A stretch of DNA of 64,000 nucleotides, taken from Macquaria australasica (taxonomy: Eukaryota; Chordata; Actinopteri; Centrarchiformes; Percichthyidae). The notes under the pieces were generated by a model. It made no database searches. It was not told where the DNA came from and was given only the letters and a program-made list of their open reading frames with translations. The position numbers and the translations under genes were made by a program. Positions 23,674-57,567 of this stretch are shown here, piece after piece (the stretch's first letter is position 1; each line of letters opens with the position of its first letter). The DNA lies in NCBI GenBank assembly GCA_005408345.1, contig SEMN01000048.1, positions 1,777,001-1,841,000 of the forward strand. The letters are read 5' to 3'.

Positions 23674-25674
23674 CACGGATGGTGTCCTGGTTCCTGAGAA
23701 GCCTGCACCGAGTGAGATCACCACGACAAACGACGAGACTGAACCTAACTGTGAGTTTTGGCTGAAGATTTAAATCAAACAGGTCTTTGACCTGTTGGCC
23801 ACGGGGCGTGTGCACCCTGCCCCTGACTTCAGTGCTGGCAATGAGGGACACAATACCATATCAAGTTATAAATGGAAAAGTGTGTGTTACATTGTAGATG
23901 TTTGTTAGCACTAACGCTTCAATATTTAAAACTTTTGACACTTTCAAAACTAGAAAATACTCCAATAGCTTCTGAGCAGGTGGTTATCAATGCCCTTTTC
24001 CCATTTGGATGAGACTATATGTGGAAACATGCAATACAAAGCATGGTGAATTATTTTATTATCCAGCCAATAGAGTGTCCACACTTCAAATGTCTATGTG
24101 ACAAGCAAGATGTTTTAATCTTTTTCAGGCCAGTATTTTAAGTCTCGCAAATGCAAAGACTCATCAGTGCATGTATTATAGTTTGGGTCCACCAGGACTG
24201 GTTTTTGTGACTCATTTCCGGTCCAGACCCATTGTACTTTACTCTTCAACTCTTATGGAAAAGTGATGATATGCACATGGCAGCTTAGAACTGGTTCAAG
24301 TTAGTTTTTCAGCTTTACAGGTTTGTTGATTTTGTCTGCACCTTCAGTCCCAGCAGCACTGGGTTTGTAAAGAGGAGTCTCCTCTCAGAGAGCCAATCTG
24401 CTCTCTCAGAGGAGGAAGGGGGTCAGGAAAAAACACATACGCCCACACCCACCCACCAATACACACAAACAGGCACGCACACACGCACACACGTCAATAC
24501 ACACCATGGAAAATGGCTCAGTTTTATTGTATAGTGTGCACAAACAGCATACATTTTTTAAGTTGGTTAATTTCCTTGTAAAGTACGATTTTAAAGCATT
24601 TATTATTATTATCACATCAGACTTTGTTCTGTTCAGTGTTTAATTATACAATAAGTGTTTTCTTGTTTGAGATGTTTTTCTTGTTTCCATACAAAATATC
24701 ACTCATGGGCTCAAAGGTTTTTACCCACACAGGATAGGTAGGTAGAGTAGAAAATTATTAAACTTCAGTTGTCTAGAAATACAGATTGTGTCTAGATCCA
24801 GTTCAGTCTGGACATTATAAAGGATCTCAAATTGTATCTGTGTTGTGCATTTAAGATAAAACACACATTTTTCTTAATTAAAATTAGAGATAGAGGATTG
24901 CAGTGGTGGTTTTCGTATGATGTATAATGGAAAGTTTGTCCTCTGTGTTTCACATTAGCAACTTCCACAGGGTTTGATAGGGTCTGTGTGGAATATGCAC
25001 ACTGCAAAGTTGATGAGGTGGTTCCTCAGTGTGGTCAGAAACACCTTGAATTCAGAATATGTTGCCAACCTCTGACCAAAGCATGTTTCTTAGGTTTTAT
25101 GCTCAGGGTCAAACTGACACCGCAAAACACTTTTTAGTTTAACGCCATAAATATAAACGACCAGCCAGTTGTCTTCGTGAATGTAAGAGAAGTTATTAAG
25201 TTTTTAGGGATGTTAAAGATTGAAAGAGGTCAAAAAGAAACCTAAACGCCAAACTGTTCGGGTCAGACATTTACATTCACTTTTTACTGTGATGAAAGAT
25301 TTATTCTGATCAACTGGTATTTTGCTTTATTTTATAAACATCCTTACAAGGTGACCAGGAAACAAAAGCAAAGTTTTGCTCTGTAAACTTAAGGGCTCAT
25401 GTTTATTCTTTGCCTTTTGTCAGCAATTGAGTAAGTCTCATATTGCCGCCCCTGTTTTGTCATGTAGGATTACCAGAAGGTGTCCTGGTCTGAGTCTTGC
25501 TGGGTAAATAATTACACCACTGGTAAATAACTGAAACTCAGTGTAACCCCCCTTACTGGCCTTTGCACTGGACTGAACACTCAAAATGTACACAAACAGA
25601 GCAGGAGGAGGAGCTGGGGAGATATAGACGGAGAGAGAGAGAGCGAGGAGAGGCATGTGTATACAGGAGTCAAT

Positions 25675-26719
25675 ACACTGTAATAAAAATCCATCTAGTT
25701 TAAACTTAAAAACTTAAGTTCAATTGCTGCCTTAAAGTTTCAAGTAAAATCTAATTGAATTTACTAATTGTTTTAACTCATTATTTTGAGTCTAGTTTTG
25801 CTTTCGATTGCTCGCTGTAAGTCGACATAACTCTGTATTACTTGTTTCAACTTTGCAGTTCAAGTTCAAAATGTAGATAACTTATTAATATGCATTCTGT
25901 TCACTTGTTTCGATTAGTGGTTTCAACTTACTTGTGTGAGTTAAGGGAAGTCCTGACATTACTTTTCGAGTTCAGATTATCTAAAAGTATGTATTGTTAA
26001 TTGTCATTGATTATAATAAGTCCTGTTCATCGTGATCTGGCTGTCAAAGTGTATTCGTCCGCCGCTTGGTTTAGTATGCCATCAGGCTTTTTTTTTTGCA
26101 CCACTGAGCAACTTTCATAGAAATGAACGTGGCCCCGCCTCCGACGCTGTGTCCAGTTCTGGTCCCATGTCTTTTCCCCGTTTGGTGGTGGTTCTTCTTC
26201 TTCTTCTTCTTCTTCTTCTTCTTCTTCTTCTTCTTCTTCTTTTTTCTATTTTATGGTGGGTGTCACAGTGTTAAGGTGCATTACTGCCACCTACTATGTA
26301 CGACTGTGGACCAACATTATCTATCCCATGTAACCCCCCAAAAAACCCCAAAACTTTCTTCTTATTATTTTAATGGCAACTTACAACCGAGTGGAGCATT
26401 ATTGCCACCTACTGTAGTGTTACACAAATCTTATATCCTTGTTACTAGTCCTGTATCTTGTAGATAGATGAAGACATGTTTCAAGACCAAATGTCCAGAA
26501 CTATTTATAATAACTGTCTTTCTTTAAGACTGTTAGACATAGCCATGATTACAACTCACAGTGTTAAGTTCATTGAAATTTACCTTTCATTGACCTGACT
26601 TAAAAACCTGAGTTAGAATACTGAAAACTCATAGAATTCAGTTGAAATAGTATAAATCACAATGTTAAGTTGAAGTAAATGAAAGAAAGAAGTTACTATG
26701 ACATCCCTTTTTACAGTGT
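25675..26719. mobile_element. Putative ~1 kb non-autonomous DNA transposon with ACACTGTAA ends
   Basis: The left end reads ACACTGTAATAAAAAT and the right end reads TTTTTACAGTGT, complementary over about 9 bases followed by A/T runs. Between them are repeated AACTTAAG/GTTAAGTT-like words, a (TTC)n tract at 26192-26241 and two 'tgccacctact' segments suggesting a nested older repeat. There is no coding capacity, and I see no clean target-site duplication, so the borders are tentative. Confidence 0.45.
26192..26241. repeat. (TTC)n microsatellite
   Basis: About 16 TTC units lie inside the putative transposon. In one frame it translates as a run of Phe, and in another as Leu, which is not a real protein. 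Confidence 0.95.
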
Positions 26720-27919
26720 GACACCATTAACAGCCTCAAAATGGGATATCATGCACAAGGCCAATTCAACCAATCTCATCCAGTTAAATAACAAAAATAA
26801 GCTTTTCATCCATTTATTTTTAATTCAAATCCTGATTTAAATTCTATTAAATTTCATATGTGAATGAGATGTGGATTAAGATGTTGGATTATGATGATCA
26901 GTTCTCAAGTAAAAATCGACATTCTTGGGTTGAACTCAGAAAATGCATCTTTATTTTAGAGCTGTAGATCAGTAGCTAGAGTCAATTAACCAAACAGCAT
27001 ATATCATTGAAGTTTACTGAGTAGAAGAGCTCTTAACTACAATACTGGAATCCTGATCGGAGTGAGAACAAGTGACGCCTTTCTAAGTTTATCTGGCTCT
27101 TGACGAAACAATCTCAAGGTCCACTTACTTGCAGAGCTTGACTGTATCACATGGTTACGTGTGGAGTTACCCATCATGGAACAGAGCTGAGTTAAATTTT
27201 GAAGCTAACCATGGTCAGATGAACCCGTTAAGGGGCGCTTGGGATAAAGATTTGCAGCTGCCCCCTGACTATTTATCTATCTAAAACTTAATTTGTGTTA
27301 GTTTGTGGTAATTTAACTAAACCCTACTTTTATTAAGGATAATGCATCACGTGAGCACAGTCTGAACTGAAATAATAAAACTAGATTTTTGACACAATGA
27401 TTGTGAACACGGCCACAAAATTAACTCATAATGTGGGATCTGTCTCATGTAGGCTTCTTAGTGGTGCAAATTCCTTAACAAAGTTGCTCTTACTCAAAAT
27501 ACCAGAAACCAATAGACACACAGTGAACCTGGAGCCTTTGGGACCTGGACAGTTGCCCGTTTTGCCCACTTGGTAATCCAGCTTTCCACAGTTCTGTGAC
27601 AACCGATTAATGGGGTTGAAATCTCCAGGAGAAGCGAGTAAGTGGAGCTTGAGGTGAGATAGTTTTGTTTTGCTTTTAATAACAATCTCAAGCTCAAGTA
27701 GTTTATTTCTGCGGCACTGGATTGCTAAATTTCTGATACAACATGAAACTGGTTGCTACATCTGTGGCTTTAGTTTGGTCCCTTAAGAAAAGCAGTTTGC
27801 AGCTGATGTGACTGTTGTGTGATGAGAGTTTCAGGTAGTCTGTCTCATTGTTTCCAATCTTTTCCTGACTATTTGAGTCTTACTGTCACTCTAAACCTCT
27901 AAGTCTCTTATTTTCACCC

Positions 27920-28477
27920 ATATTTGTCTCTCTCAGGCCTGTTGTGGTCCCGCCCTGGGCCTCTCCCTCCCTCTCCTCCCCCTCTGCCGCGTCTCTGTGC
28001 TGCATCGCTCTGCCTCATGGCTGCTGATGATGCTGATGCTGATGTCACCACCGCCTCCCAGCATCCCTGGCACAGCAGCGCCGCCATTTCCCCTGCTTTC
28101 ATACGGACGGACACACGGCCGGCCGCTGGAGCATCCCGCACCCATCCACCTTGTTTATCCATCTGGCCCTCGCTCCTCCCTCCTCCCGTCTCCCACTCTC
28201 GTCTCTGATTGACGCACCGCTGCGTTCGACACTCCAGCCCACCCAGCGCTGCTGCTGCTGAAGCTGAGGCCGATTCCCCTCTCTCTCTTTCCCCGGCGGA
28301 TTCTCCATGTATGTATGCGCCAAGGAAAGGGATGCTGTAGGCTGACCAAAGACAGAGAGATAGACACAAAATACAGGCTGCTGAGGAGATTCACGAAGGA
28401 GGGACCGGAGGATCCTGGCGTTGTTTTGAATGGGCAGAGGATTCACCCTCTGCGGTCGTCGAGTCTGAGTTGCTGAG
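27920..28477 (+). promoter_or_regulatory. kif1a: kif1a GC-rich promoter region and non-coding exon 1
   Basis: This is the most GC- and CpG-rich stretch for several kilobases. It ends in a good donor (gctgag then gtaaga) at 28477/28478, about 1.2 kb before the kif1a coding start. The exon with the ATG has an acceptor at 29656-29657, so an untranslated first exon ending at 28477 is likely. The exact transcription start cannot be read. Open frames in this stretch on both strands are by-products of its GC content. Confidence 0.5.
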
Positions 28478-29728
28478 GTAAGATACGACTCCTCCGAGAT
28501 GTTTTTCACGGCGCAGCATCGCTGCTGAAGGGTGTCACGCCTTGGTGAGGACAGTAATTGTGTGCGTTGGTGATTTCGAGGCCTTTCGGACGCGTGAGGC
28601 GATAAATAAGGACGCTGCGTCAGGGTGTTTGATGTTGTCTTTAAAAATGCTCAAATCAATCTTTTAAAAACATAACACCACCGGCAGCCCGAATGAATTG
28701 GATAAACGTATGAGCTCATGAAAGCTGTAAATGTAATTTCAGCTCTAATGATGTGTGCTGACCTCCTTTCTGACGCAGTGTTAGATGATTTGGTGTCTGT
28801 GCCGTTTATGTTTACGCGGCCTGTCTTTGAGGTGCGGCAGGCAAAGCAAGATGGAGGAGACAATATTTACATGGCTCATTATTCAATTTTTGCAAATGTC
28901 TTCGCACATTTTCTGAGAATTTGCGTCCTCCTCGCATTTATCCCGTAGGTACAGATAATGGCGTATTATAGAGATGTTCAGGGGGAATTGTATTTTTCAT
29001 CGATTGAGGCTGAGAGGATGGATGTGCGCGGCGCTGCCTTGAAGCAATTTTACCGTTAAAAATCAACCTAAATGATCATTAACAGAGAAAAGAAAAGATA
29101 AAAGCCAAGGGTTTTAACGAAAAACAACAGAAGTCAACGTCTTATAAATATGCTGTGAAAAACGCTACAGATAATTCCAGACATTTAGGCATGTGTGTTA
29201 TTTTCTTTGGTGAGAAGCAGTGAGGAGACTCAGTTTCATCACAAGGTCTCCAGCAGTGATAGATGAGGCCAGGGGATGATGCCTGGAGAATAAGCAGCCA
29301 TTTTACTGTAGAATAGCAGGGATGCTGATGATCTTCCTGCCAAATAATGAACCAGCCATTTAGTCAGCGTGTTTCAGGAGCTGTGTGTCTCTGACTGAAG
29401 CCAAACGGACTGATGGAGAATGTGTCATAGTCTCAGCTGTTTGGTGAGGCTAACAAGGCCCTGTCCTCAAAACCTAATGATAATAACAACAACAGGCCAT
29501 GGATGATTCAAATGATCATTTTTAATTGTATGTTTTTAGGTATTTATCCTTATTAAAGGTATAAAGGTAAATGTATGGTGCTTCATACACGCTGCAAAAC
29601 AACTGCATGTCTCTGCTTGCTTTGGTATTAAATCCATCTCATCATCTACCTGTGCAGGTCCCAGGTGTGTGTCTGTGTAGCCACACAGATCTTCAGCTCT
29701 TCTGCTCGCTCACGCACCCACCTGCAAC

Positions 29729-50175
<20,447 letters not shown>

Positions 50176-53100
50176 GAGGTGAACCGGCCTGGTGGAAAAC
50201 AACAAACAAACAAAACAATACAATCTAAAAGCTCCGCTCACCACCCTGCTCTAAAGAACATAGACCATATAAACAAACTTATACATACAACCATTTAAAT
50301 AACCTTCTATGTGACAACCGCCCCAGTCCCAAACATCACTCGATCGCTCATCCCGAAACCCAACAAAAACCGTCCTTTCTCTGTTTTCGCCACCTCAAAA
50401 CCCTGCATGGTGTGCTCCCTCCTGACCTTTAGAAAAACCACAGGACAAACTAACCACCCAAACCCGTTAATTAGCGTACCTCTGCTGGGCATTGGGACTA
50501 GTTTTGATTAGTTTTCATGTAGAAATCTGTCATCTGTGAGGCTACCAGTTCCCTGTAGAGAGTTAGTATGTGGTCAGTCCCTCCTTCATTCATAATAATT
50601 GAAAATAAGGCCCAGTTTTAAATCAGCCATTCATGTATTTCTAAATATCGCCATCAGGTGAGGGGGAAAAAGAAAACATCAAACCCGGATGTTTCTCTGT
50701 GTGCAGGGAGGATAGCTCCACATGCATCCGTCATATACTGTACATTACCTCAGTTTGGATTGGCTTGGTGCTCTACAGCATGGAGTATTTGTTTCACTGC
50801 AGAGGTTTCAGATAGCAAACAGATAAGTCATTTTAACATTGAAGTAGCATGAGGGATTTGTGAGGACAAAAGGGTAAGATGTTGTTCTTGTGTCATTTTT
50901 ATTTATTTATTTTTTTACTGGTTCCATGTAAACTGAGTTTGTTGGCTAGACTAAGGCAAAATAATCCATTATCAGGAGATATAACTCCTGTCCTTGCCTT
51001 GTTCTCGGTATGTGCTTTTTTTTGTTTTTACATAATCTCTTGTGCGTAGAACCATAAAGGATAATGTTATTTATTGTTGCTACCATAGGCTCTCTGCACT
51101 GTTATTTATTTGTGACATGACCACTGACCAGTTTTGTTGCATGGCACTTTGATGAGTTAATGTATTGTATCATTTACTCAGTTGTTTTAACCAAAGCATT
51201 ACTTGTTTTAATTATTTCAAATCATTGTACACTGTGCAGTTGCGTGAGCAGACATTTAGGATGTTAAAGGAATAGTTTGACATTTTGGGAAATACACTTA
51301 TTCTCTTTCTTGCTAAGAGTTAAATGAGAAGATTAATACCACTCTGTATGGTCTGTACGGCAAATATGCTACAGCCAGCAGCCAGTTAGCTTAGCTTGGC
51401 ATAAAGAGTGGAAGCAGGGGGAAACAATTAGCCTGGCTCTGTCCAAAGGGAATAAAATCCGCCTACCAGCACCTCTAAAGCTCACATTGTTTGATCCGTA
51501 AACTGAAGTGTAAAAAAGTTGAGATTTTACAGGGACTTATGTGCCGGACTATTTCTTGGCCAGGCGCAAAGAGATATAATGTGTAAATTAGTGATCCCCA
51601 TGCTGATGTGTTGTACCGAGTTTCCCTCCCTCAGGGGACATTGGTTATAAACATAACCTCCACATGTAACTAATGGCAAGAAAGCAGATAAGAGTAGTTG
51701 AACTATTTCTTTAAACTAATCATACGTAAATTAACCTAAGACGTTAAATACACCAGGAGGACAACTGTACATTATGTGGGTAGTTTTACTTTACTCAAAT
51801 AAGCACTTATTCTGTCTGTTATGGGTCAGCCGAGTTACTACATCACATAAGTTTACTATTTAAGTCTAGTAGCGAAATGGAAAGTTGTAATTGACCACGG
51901 ACCTGTAATCTGTTGAAGGCAGTTGCTTTGAGTGGGCAAGAGCGTTGTCCATGCACCAGATAGTGCCTCCCTTTCTTCACCTCTTTTTCTTCTGTCCCTC
52001 CTTCATCATTGTCTTTGACATCAACACTAAAGTTAGTTACATGTGTCCAAGATTAAGCTTTTATGTAGAGTAAAAGTAGATGCTATGGATCTTTTTTTTT
52101 ATATTGATGATCTATGTCAATGTTTTGGAGAGTGAATATTATCAATGATGCTAAATAGTATGTTGGTATAGCCTGTAACAGTACAGTACAGCGTCTCATT
52201 ATCATTGACTGTAAATGTTGCATTTAAAAGCAATCCCCCTCTTAGCTTTTGTACTGTAGCTGCTAGATATTTGACAGCCCAATGCTTGTGTCAGAAACCA
52301 GTACAGTATGATTCGCTTGGTGTTGTTTTACATCCAAGGATGGTTTCTACTTGCTTTTATCTGCTGTCTGTTATTTTTCACTATACCAAGATGACGCCAA
52401 ATGTTGGTTTGAAATCAATATTATCAGTGGAAGGAAAGATTTAACTGAACAATACCTTGCTTTTGCTAGAAAGAATATTTAAGGGACACATTATTTTGAA
52501 TTTGTATTATATTACTTGCATTACAAGGGAGATTATCCATATCTGTTTTCACTCTAGAGAAGAACACCTTCTTCTTTTGTAAATCTCTATCAAAAACGTG
52601 GTCAGCCAGCCATTTTGTCTTTCTCATTTTCTTGTTTCATGTCTGACTTTTTGTCAAACCTGACTTACAGTCAGTTCACAGAAAGTATTCAGGACTCTGT
52701 ACGCCACAGGCCAACCAACCTGTTGAGCAATGCAGCCTAATACTTAAAAAAATCTGACTAATACAAAGGTTGTATTTCACATTTCACTTTAGATTTGTTG
52801 CTACCTGTGGCTTCTTTTATTTTTAAAATGAAATTCTGTCTGTTAGCAAAGAATTAAATGGGATTAGGTCATTTATTTCTGAATGGTTTGGGTCATCTTG
52901 GTATAATCAACTTTATTTGTTTTGTATAATGCTTATAGATATATCCTGTATGTTGTCTGCTGGAACAGAAGACAAATGGAAAGTTTTATTTGTAAAGTTT
53001 TGAAGGATGGATTATGTTAAAATATATTGCACTCATGCACAAAAGCGTCTTTATTTACTTTGATTTCGTACGATGATGTTTTAAGAATGTATGGAAAAGA

Positions 53101-53950
53101 CTGGTTTGTGTTTAAAAAATATTACGACCCTGTCCTGAAGGGAGGAGAAGATTAGATTCTGAAACTGTGCCATTTTTGCTTCAGCAATTAAACCACAACA
53201 CTGCACCAAATTGCATTGATTTTTTTCTTTTCTTTTGTTTGTTTACAACTGGCAGATGACTTGCAATGCTTCCAGCCCTAATAGTTCAAGGGTATCGTGT
53301 TTAAAAAAACACTTTGTGAGACAGTTTTAGTGCACTGGCCAATAATTGTTGAAAGGTAAATGAGTTGATTATTTTATATTTGGCTGCTTTTTAACTGTCA
53401 TAGCTCTGGATCGAAGCATGCAGGTCCACTTATCTGTACTCTGTCCCTCTCTCCTGCCTTACCGCTTGCTAATGACAACAGCTTTCCCCTCCCTGAAGTG
53501 CTGCTTGTAAAGTATTGTCATTCATGATCCTTGTAATGACTAACTGGAAACCTTCCTCTTGGCTCTGTCTTGTATATAAATGGAGATTTTCTGTGTTGGG
53601 TCTCATCGCACAGATGATATTAACTCTCTCTTCCTCTGTATACCCTGATGAATAAGAATAACTGGCCTGCTGCTTCGTCAAGTGCCCCCCCAGAGTAAAG
53701 AGTGCTGATCAGGGATCAGTTTTGCACATTTCAGCTCAGCGTGGGTGAGGTTGTCATCGTGGACTGGGTAGATGATCCCAGGTCTGCCACTCTTGCTCTG
53801 AGCCGCGTGACAGAAGCAGAAACCAGGTCCCAGCCTGTGATGAAGTCTTAATCTCAGTGCTCACGTTTATCTTTTGAGTGTTCTGGAGTTCTTTCTCATG
53901 TCTGTGGACACGTAACAAAAGTTGTCAAGAAAAAAAACAAGGCGAATAAA
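50176..53950 (+). other. kif1a: kif1a 3' UTR with terminal poly(A) signal
   Basis: No coding exon is seen from the kif1a stop to 53950, where AATAAA occurs at 53945-53950 before a GT-rich stretch. The AT-rich, T-run-rich sequence with no splice structure fits a long 3' UTR, as usual for neuronal kinesins. Earlier cleavage sites are possible. A TTAA-flanked MITE is inserted at 51264-51714. Confidence 0.55.
51264..51714. mobile_element. TTAA-flanked MITE (copy A)
   Basis: The element starts ttaaaggaatagtttgacat and ends gttgaactatttctttaa, inverted over about 18 bases with few mismatches, and both ends carry TTAA. The interior holds 'agctacagccag'-like and 'gttagcttagcttggc' phrases and 'gccggactatttcttggcc'. 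TTAA borders suggest a piggyBac-type non-autonomous element. It sits in the kif1a 3' UTR. Confidence 0.7.
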
Positions 53951-54252
53951 TAAATGAGTGTTGAAACTTATGCAACATCTTAGTGTGATGTGTTTTATTG
54001 TTGCCTTTATCAGTTTTTGTAGTTCTCTTTTGTCATTACACAGTGTGTACAGTTAGAACACAGGAAACCTCACATTATAGTAGATGGACGAGTAGAGGTT
54101 TGCATTTCTGTGTACAAGTTTGCAGCACTATTGTAAACAATTTCAATCATCTTGTAGGACTGCTGTTTGATTATATTGTCCCAATGACCCACCAAACTGC
54201 AGATCTACCTCGACATCTACAAGACAAAAAAACTATAATATAGAAATATAAT

Positions 54253-54488
54253 ACCTCTAAAGCTCATTAATTAACATGTAACATCTTGTATGTTTAATCC
54301 ATATAAAAACCAAAGTGTAAAAATGGCAAAAGTGTTGTTTTTTTTAATTGTTGTTGTTTTGTTGTTTTTTTAATAGGGGGTTATGTGCCAAATTAACTAG
54401 CGGAGACTCCACGGAGTCACTGCGCTCGGCCAAGAAATAGTCCTCCAACTTTCCCTCCATCTTAGAATAATATCACTTCTCCTTTAAG
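54253..54488. mobile_element. TTAA-type MITE, partial copy
   Basis: It shares 'acctctaaagctcattaatta', 'gtttaatccatataaaaaccaaagtgtaaaaa' and 'ggttatgtgcc' with the family seen at 51264-51714, and contains 'ggccaagaaatagtcc'. The left part is missing. Confidence 0.6.
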
Positions 54489-56074
54489 TCAACCCTCCAC
54501 TCGTAAATGTGTTTTGCTAATTGTTACTTCACTTATTTCACTGCTCAGAATGTATATGCAGCTAACTAGCTGGCTAGCTGTTTGAGCTTCTTTGTGGTAA
54601 AACCGTATCAGACACAAATTATTATTCAAAGCTGAGTATTTCCACAGGATGGCAAGGGCAGCCTTTAGTCGCTTAAAAAATATGAATAAAGTAAAAGTCT
54701 TGGCAGAAAAACCTGGTAATGTATTTATCCTGAGATGATATGTTTGCCGGATGACACGTGATAATGTCCACTGTAAATGAAGCTGTTCCTCCTCTGCCCA
54801 ATCTCACCAGGTTTAACATGTAAAGACAGACAAAACAATCAGATAAAACATGACCCCAACAACACAGTGTTTTTGCTGACAGAGAAACCTAAAAAAATGG
54901 ATAACATAACATTATGCTCTTCTCATGTCTGTTGCATCACAGTATGCACTTTTGCTCAGGGTCAACCATAGACTATATACAGTCTATAGGGTGAACACAC
55001 GTGCATGCCTGTGTGAGACTGTTCTTCTGGTTTGTACAGCCTTCCATTATTGATTATGCACTCACCACGTGCTCAGCTGCAGCAGGGCCAGTCAGACTAA
55101 TCCCCTAATAACAGAGGCAGAAATACTGGGCTTGATACAAAGGCCCTGGACTGGGTGAGGGGCAGCTGCCTCCCTTGAGGCACTGAGGTTACAGCAGAGT
55201 ATTGATGAACAATACGTTTGGTAAGATAACTGTAGGTCTTTCCTATGTAATGAATGTTGAATATTTAATCATGTGTTGTGTTTCTGTTTCCATATCTCTG
55301 TCTACCTGTCTACCTACCTGCCTCCTCATGTTTGTACTGTAGCTATGCAGTGAGCTAAACACACTTTCAGTACAGTTTGAAGACAGCAGCTGTCTTTTGT
55401 GAAAATTGTCAATTGTGAAAGAATTGAAAAAAGTGAAACTGTGAAAACAGTGTTAGACAACAAATGCAATGATACAAATCAGAAAAGAACAAGATACCAT
55501 AAAAAATAGTTAAACCAAACGTTTTGCAAAAATAAATTAGAAGGCACACAGTTACAAGGAAACTGGATTCACAAAAGTAGGCTATAGACGAAATGTCTAA
55601 TTAGTTGGATTGTCTCTCATGTCAGGAAAAAACGTATGAAGAAACGAAGAAAAGTATCCCCAGCGAAAGATCAGCATAGGTCCATATAAGAACTACAACT
55701 TAAATGAATCTAGTAAACATACGCTTTCACATTCAGTAGTCCAGAACAATAAAAATAAAGAGTAAAATACAGTAAAAGTAAATAGAGGAACAGTTAGCTT
55801 AGCTTAGAATGATGTATTAGCAACATTAGCCTCAGATAGCTCAGCGACCTTAGCAGTCAACTGATAGCAAGAAAGCTAAATCAACAAATCACAAATAAGC
55901 AATCACAAAACAACTATAATCAAACAAGTACTGAAAGATGCTCCAGTATTGCTGCATTTGGGGAGTAGATAAATAGCGCGGTGGTCAAGCAGCCGTGGAC
56001 GTAGCGTGACTGTCGTCTTGTGTCTAAGTGTGAACACACTAACGCACACTTCTGAGCACGTGAGGAGGTGTTCA

Positions 56075-56076
<2 letters not shown>

Positions 56077-56111
<35 letters not shown>
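56077..56111. repeat. (CA)n microsatellite
   Basis: About 17 CA units in the kif1a-espnl intergenic region. Confidence 0.9.
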
Positions 56112-56113
<2 letters not shown>

Positions 56114-57310
56114 CTTCCCCACGAGCCTACAGTAAGTCTCTTACATACATTCACAGAGCTATTGTTCTATACTTCCAGGTGCAGGTCACCCTATCCCACT
56201 TCTTTAATTATGCACACTAAGAAGGACCCCCATCCGAGGTTTGGGTCCAGGTGATGCTGCTTCTTGGTCTTACTGTTTTATTGGCTGCTCCAGTGTAAAG
56301 AGATAACAGCTTCTGGATTTTCTGCCAAATTATCTATATTTTTTCTATTACTAGTATATTTTTCTATCATTTTTGAAACCTCCTAGCATTGATCCGCTGT
56401 CACTTTGTTGGTGATTCCACAGTTTCTGGATCATATTGTGAGTACTGCATGCATACTGTATGCATTTAGATTATGACGACTGGAGGTAAGGGAAAAAAGT
56501 GATAGCCTATATTGGCATATGACAAAAAAAAAAATTTTAATTTATGATTTGAGCTACTGTATTTGTTGAGTGAAACTTTTCTTTCTTTAACTTATTTTTT
56601 AAAAATAAAGACACATTATTATGTAATTTGTATTTTGGACAGGTGACATTGTAATTTAACCTTTCTTTAAACACGAAAGCCTAATTGAGATCAAATAAAA
56701 TCTCTATTTCAAGAGTGTCCTGGCTAAGATAGGCAGCAATAACAATGAGTTACATGAGACAAATAGCACAAAATTTGTGATGCTGCCTTCATATACTCTA
56801 TATTTTAGTTGCACGTACATTGTAAACAATTGCCAGTAATCCTTGGAATTAAAACATTAGATTGGTAAATGCACTAAATACAACGCATTGACCATAAAAC
56901 ATCAGATATGTTGCACACTTTCCCCAGTCACAGGTGGAATAAAGATATTAGATGATGAATGTACATTAAATCTTTTCAAATGATGGTAATGTATGTTCTG
57001 CGTAAAGCATTTACAAAGCAACCAGTAAGAAGGCATCTGACTTCTTACGCTGCAGTATTCGTTTAATTGGGAAAACGTTGTAATTGTTTGTGTAGTATTT
57101 AGGCTATTGGATGGCATGGAGCTTGTGAAAAAGTCCTGTGAATCAGTAAGGTTACCTGAAGCAGGATATCATGTCCCTCCAAACGCTAACACACTTTCTC
57201 CTGCACTCTGTGTGGGCTACGCTACCTTCACTGACCGGGGTCCTGTTTCACCACTTCTTATTGTTGTTCCAAGTACTACGAGCTGTGGCCTCTGTTCTTT
57301 ACACTGAGCA

Positions 57311-57312
57311 TG

Positions 57313-57346
<34 letters not shown>
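57311..57346. repeat. (GT)n microsatellite
   Basis: About 17 nearly uninterrupted GT units, about 165 bases upstream of the candidate espnl first exon. Confidence 0.9.
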
Positions 57347-57567
57347 CCGTCAAGGGGGTCTCAGTCTCTTAGACGATTACTTTGGTATCGTTTATTCTCA
57401 TCGCTGCGTGATGCTCTGTGTCACATTTCACTCCTGGAGGGGTCTTTCTTTTGCTCACTTTATCTGCCTGTCATTACTGTATATTGTTGTTATTCTTGTT
57501 GTCATTTTCAGAAAGAGGAGCTCCTGCTGCTTTGAAACTCCGAGACTGTGATTGAGCTAGAGCCAAC

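Larger units (their letters stand above)
23674..27900. other. Gene-free gap between divergent agxt and kif1a
   Basis: No protein-coding exon is supported. The first few hundred bases next to agxt should hold its promoter, though I see no clear TATA box. A putative inverted-repeat transposon lies at 25675-26719 with a (TTC)n tract inside it, and a GA-rich patch is near 25630-25645. The open frames around 26032-26467 are translations of the TTC repeat. The gene order (agxt minus, kif1a plus) makes this a shared upstream region. Confidence 0.6.
53960..57510. other. Intergenic region between kif1a and espnl
   Basis: No supported coding exon is present; in particular I see no ankyrin-like exon. 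Contents are a partial MITE at 54253-54488, a (CA)n at 56077-56111, a (GT)n at 57311-57346 and AT-rich sequence. The espnl promoter is presumably in the right-hand part but was not recognised. Confidence 0.6.

Noticed and set aside
23674..23724. Upstream in-frame ATG of agxt at 23724 (MVISLGAG start)
   Set aside because: It would add 17 residues ahead of MQRALF. The downstream ATG better matches a mitochondrial-leader start, but the upstream one cannot be fully excluded.
23352..23851. Open frames antisense to, or in other frames of, agxt exon 1
   Set aside because: The GC-rich exon keeps several frames open by composition; only the minus-strand frame with the AGXT motif FGPGPSN is real.
26032..26467. 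Open frames with long Phe or Leu runs
   Set aside because: They are translations of the (TTC)n microsatellite inside a repeat and have no splice or family support.
28061..28085. Possible REST/NRSE-like site in the kif1a leader
   Set aside because: Half-site-like words are present, but spacing and bases differ from the 21-bp consensus, so it is not supportable by eye.
27914..28509. Overlapping open frames of up to 151 codons on both strands
   Set aside because: This is the CpG-rich kif1a promoter and leader exon. The products are low-complexity and match no family I know.
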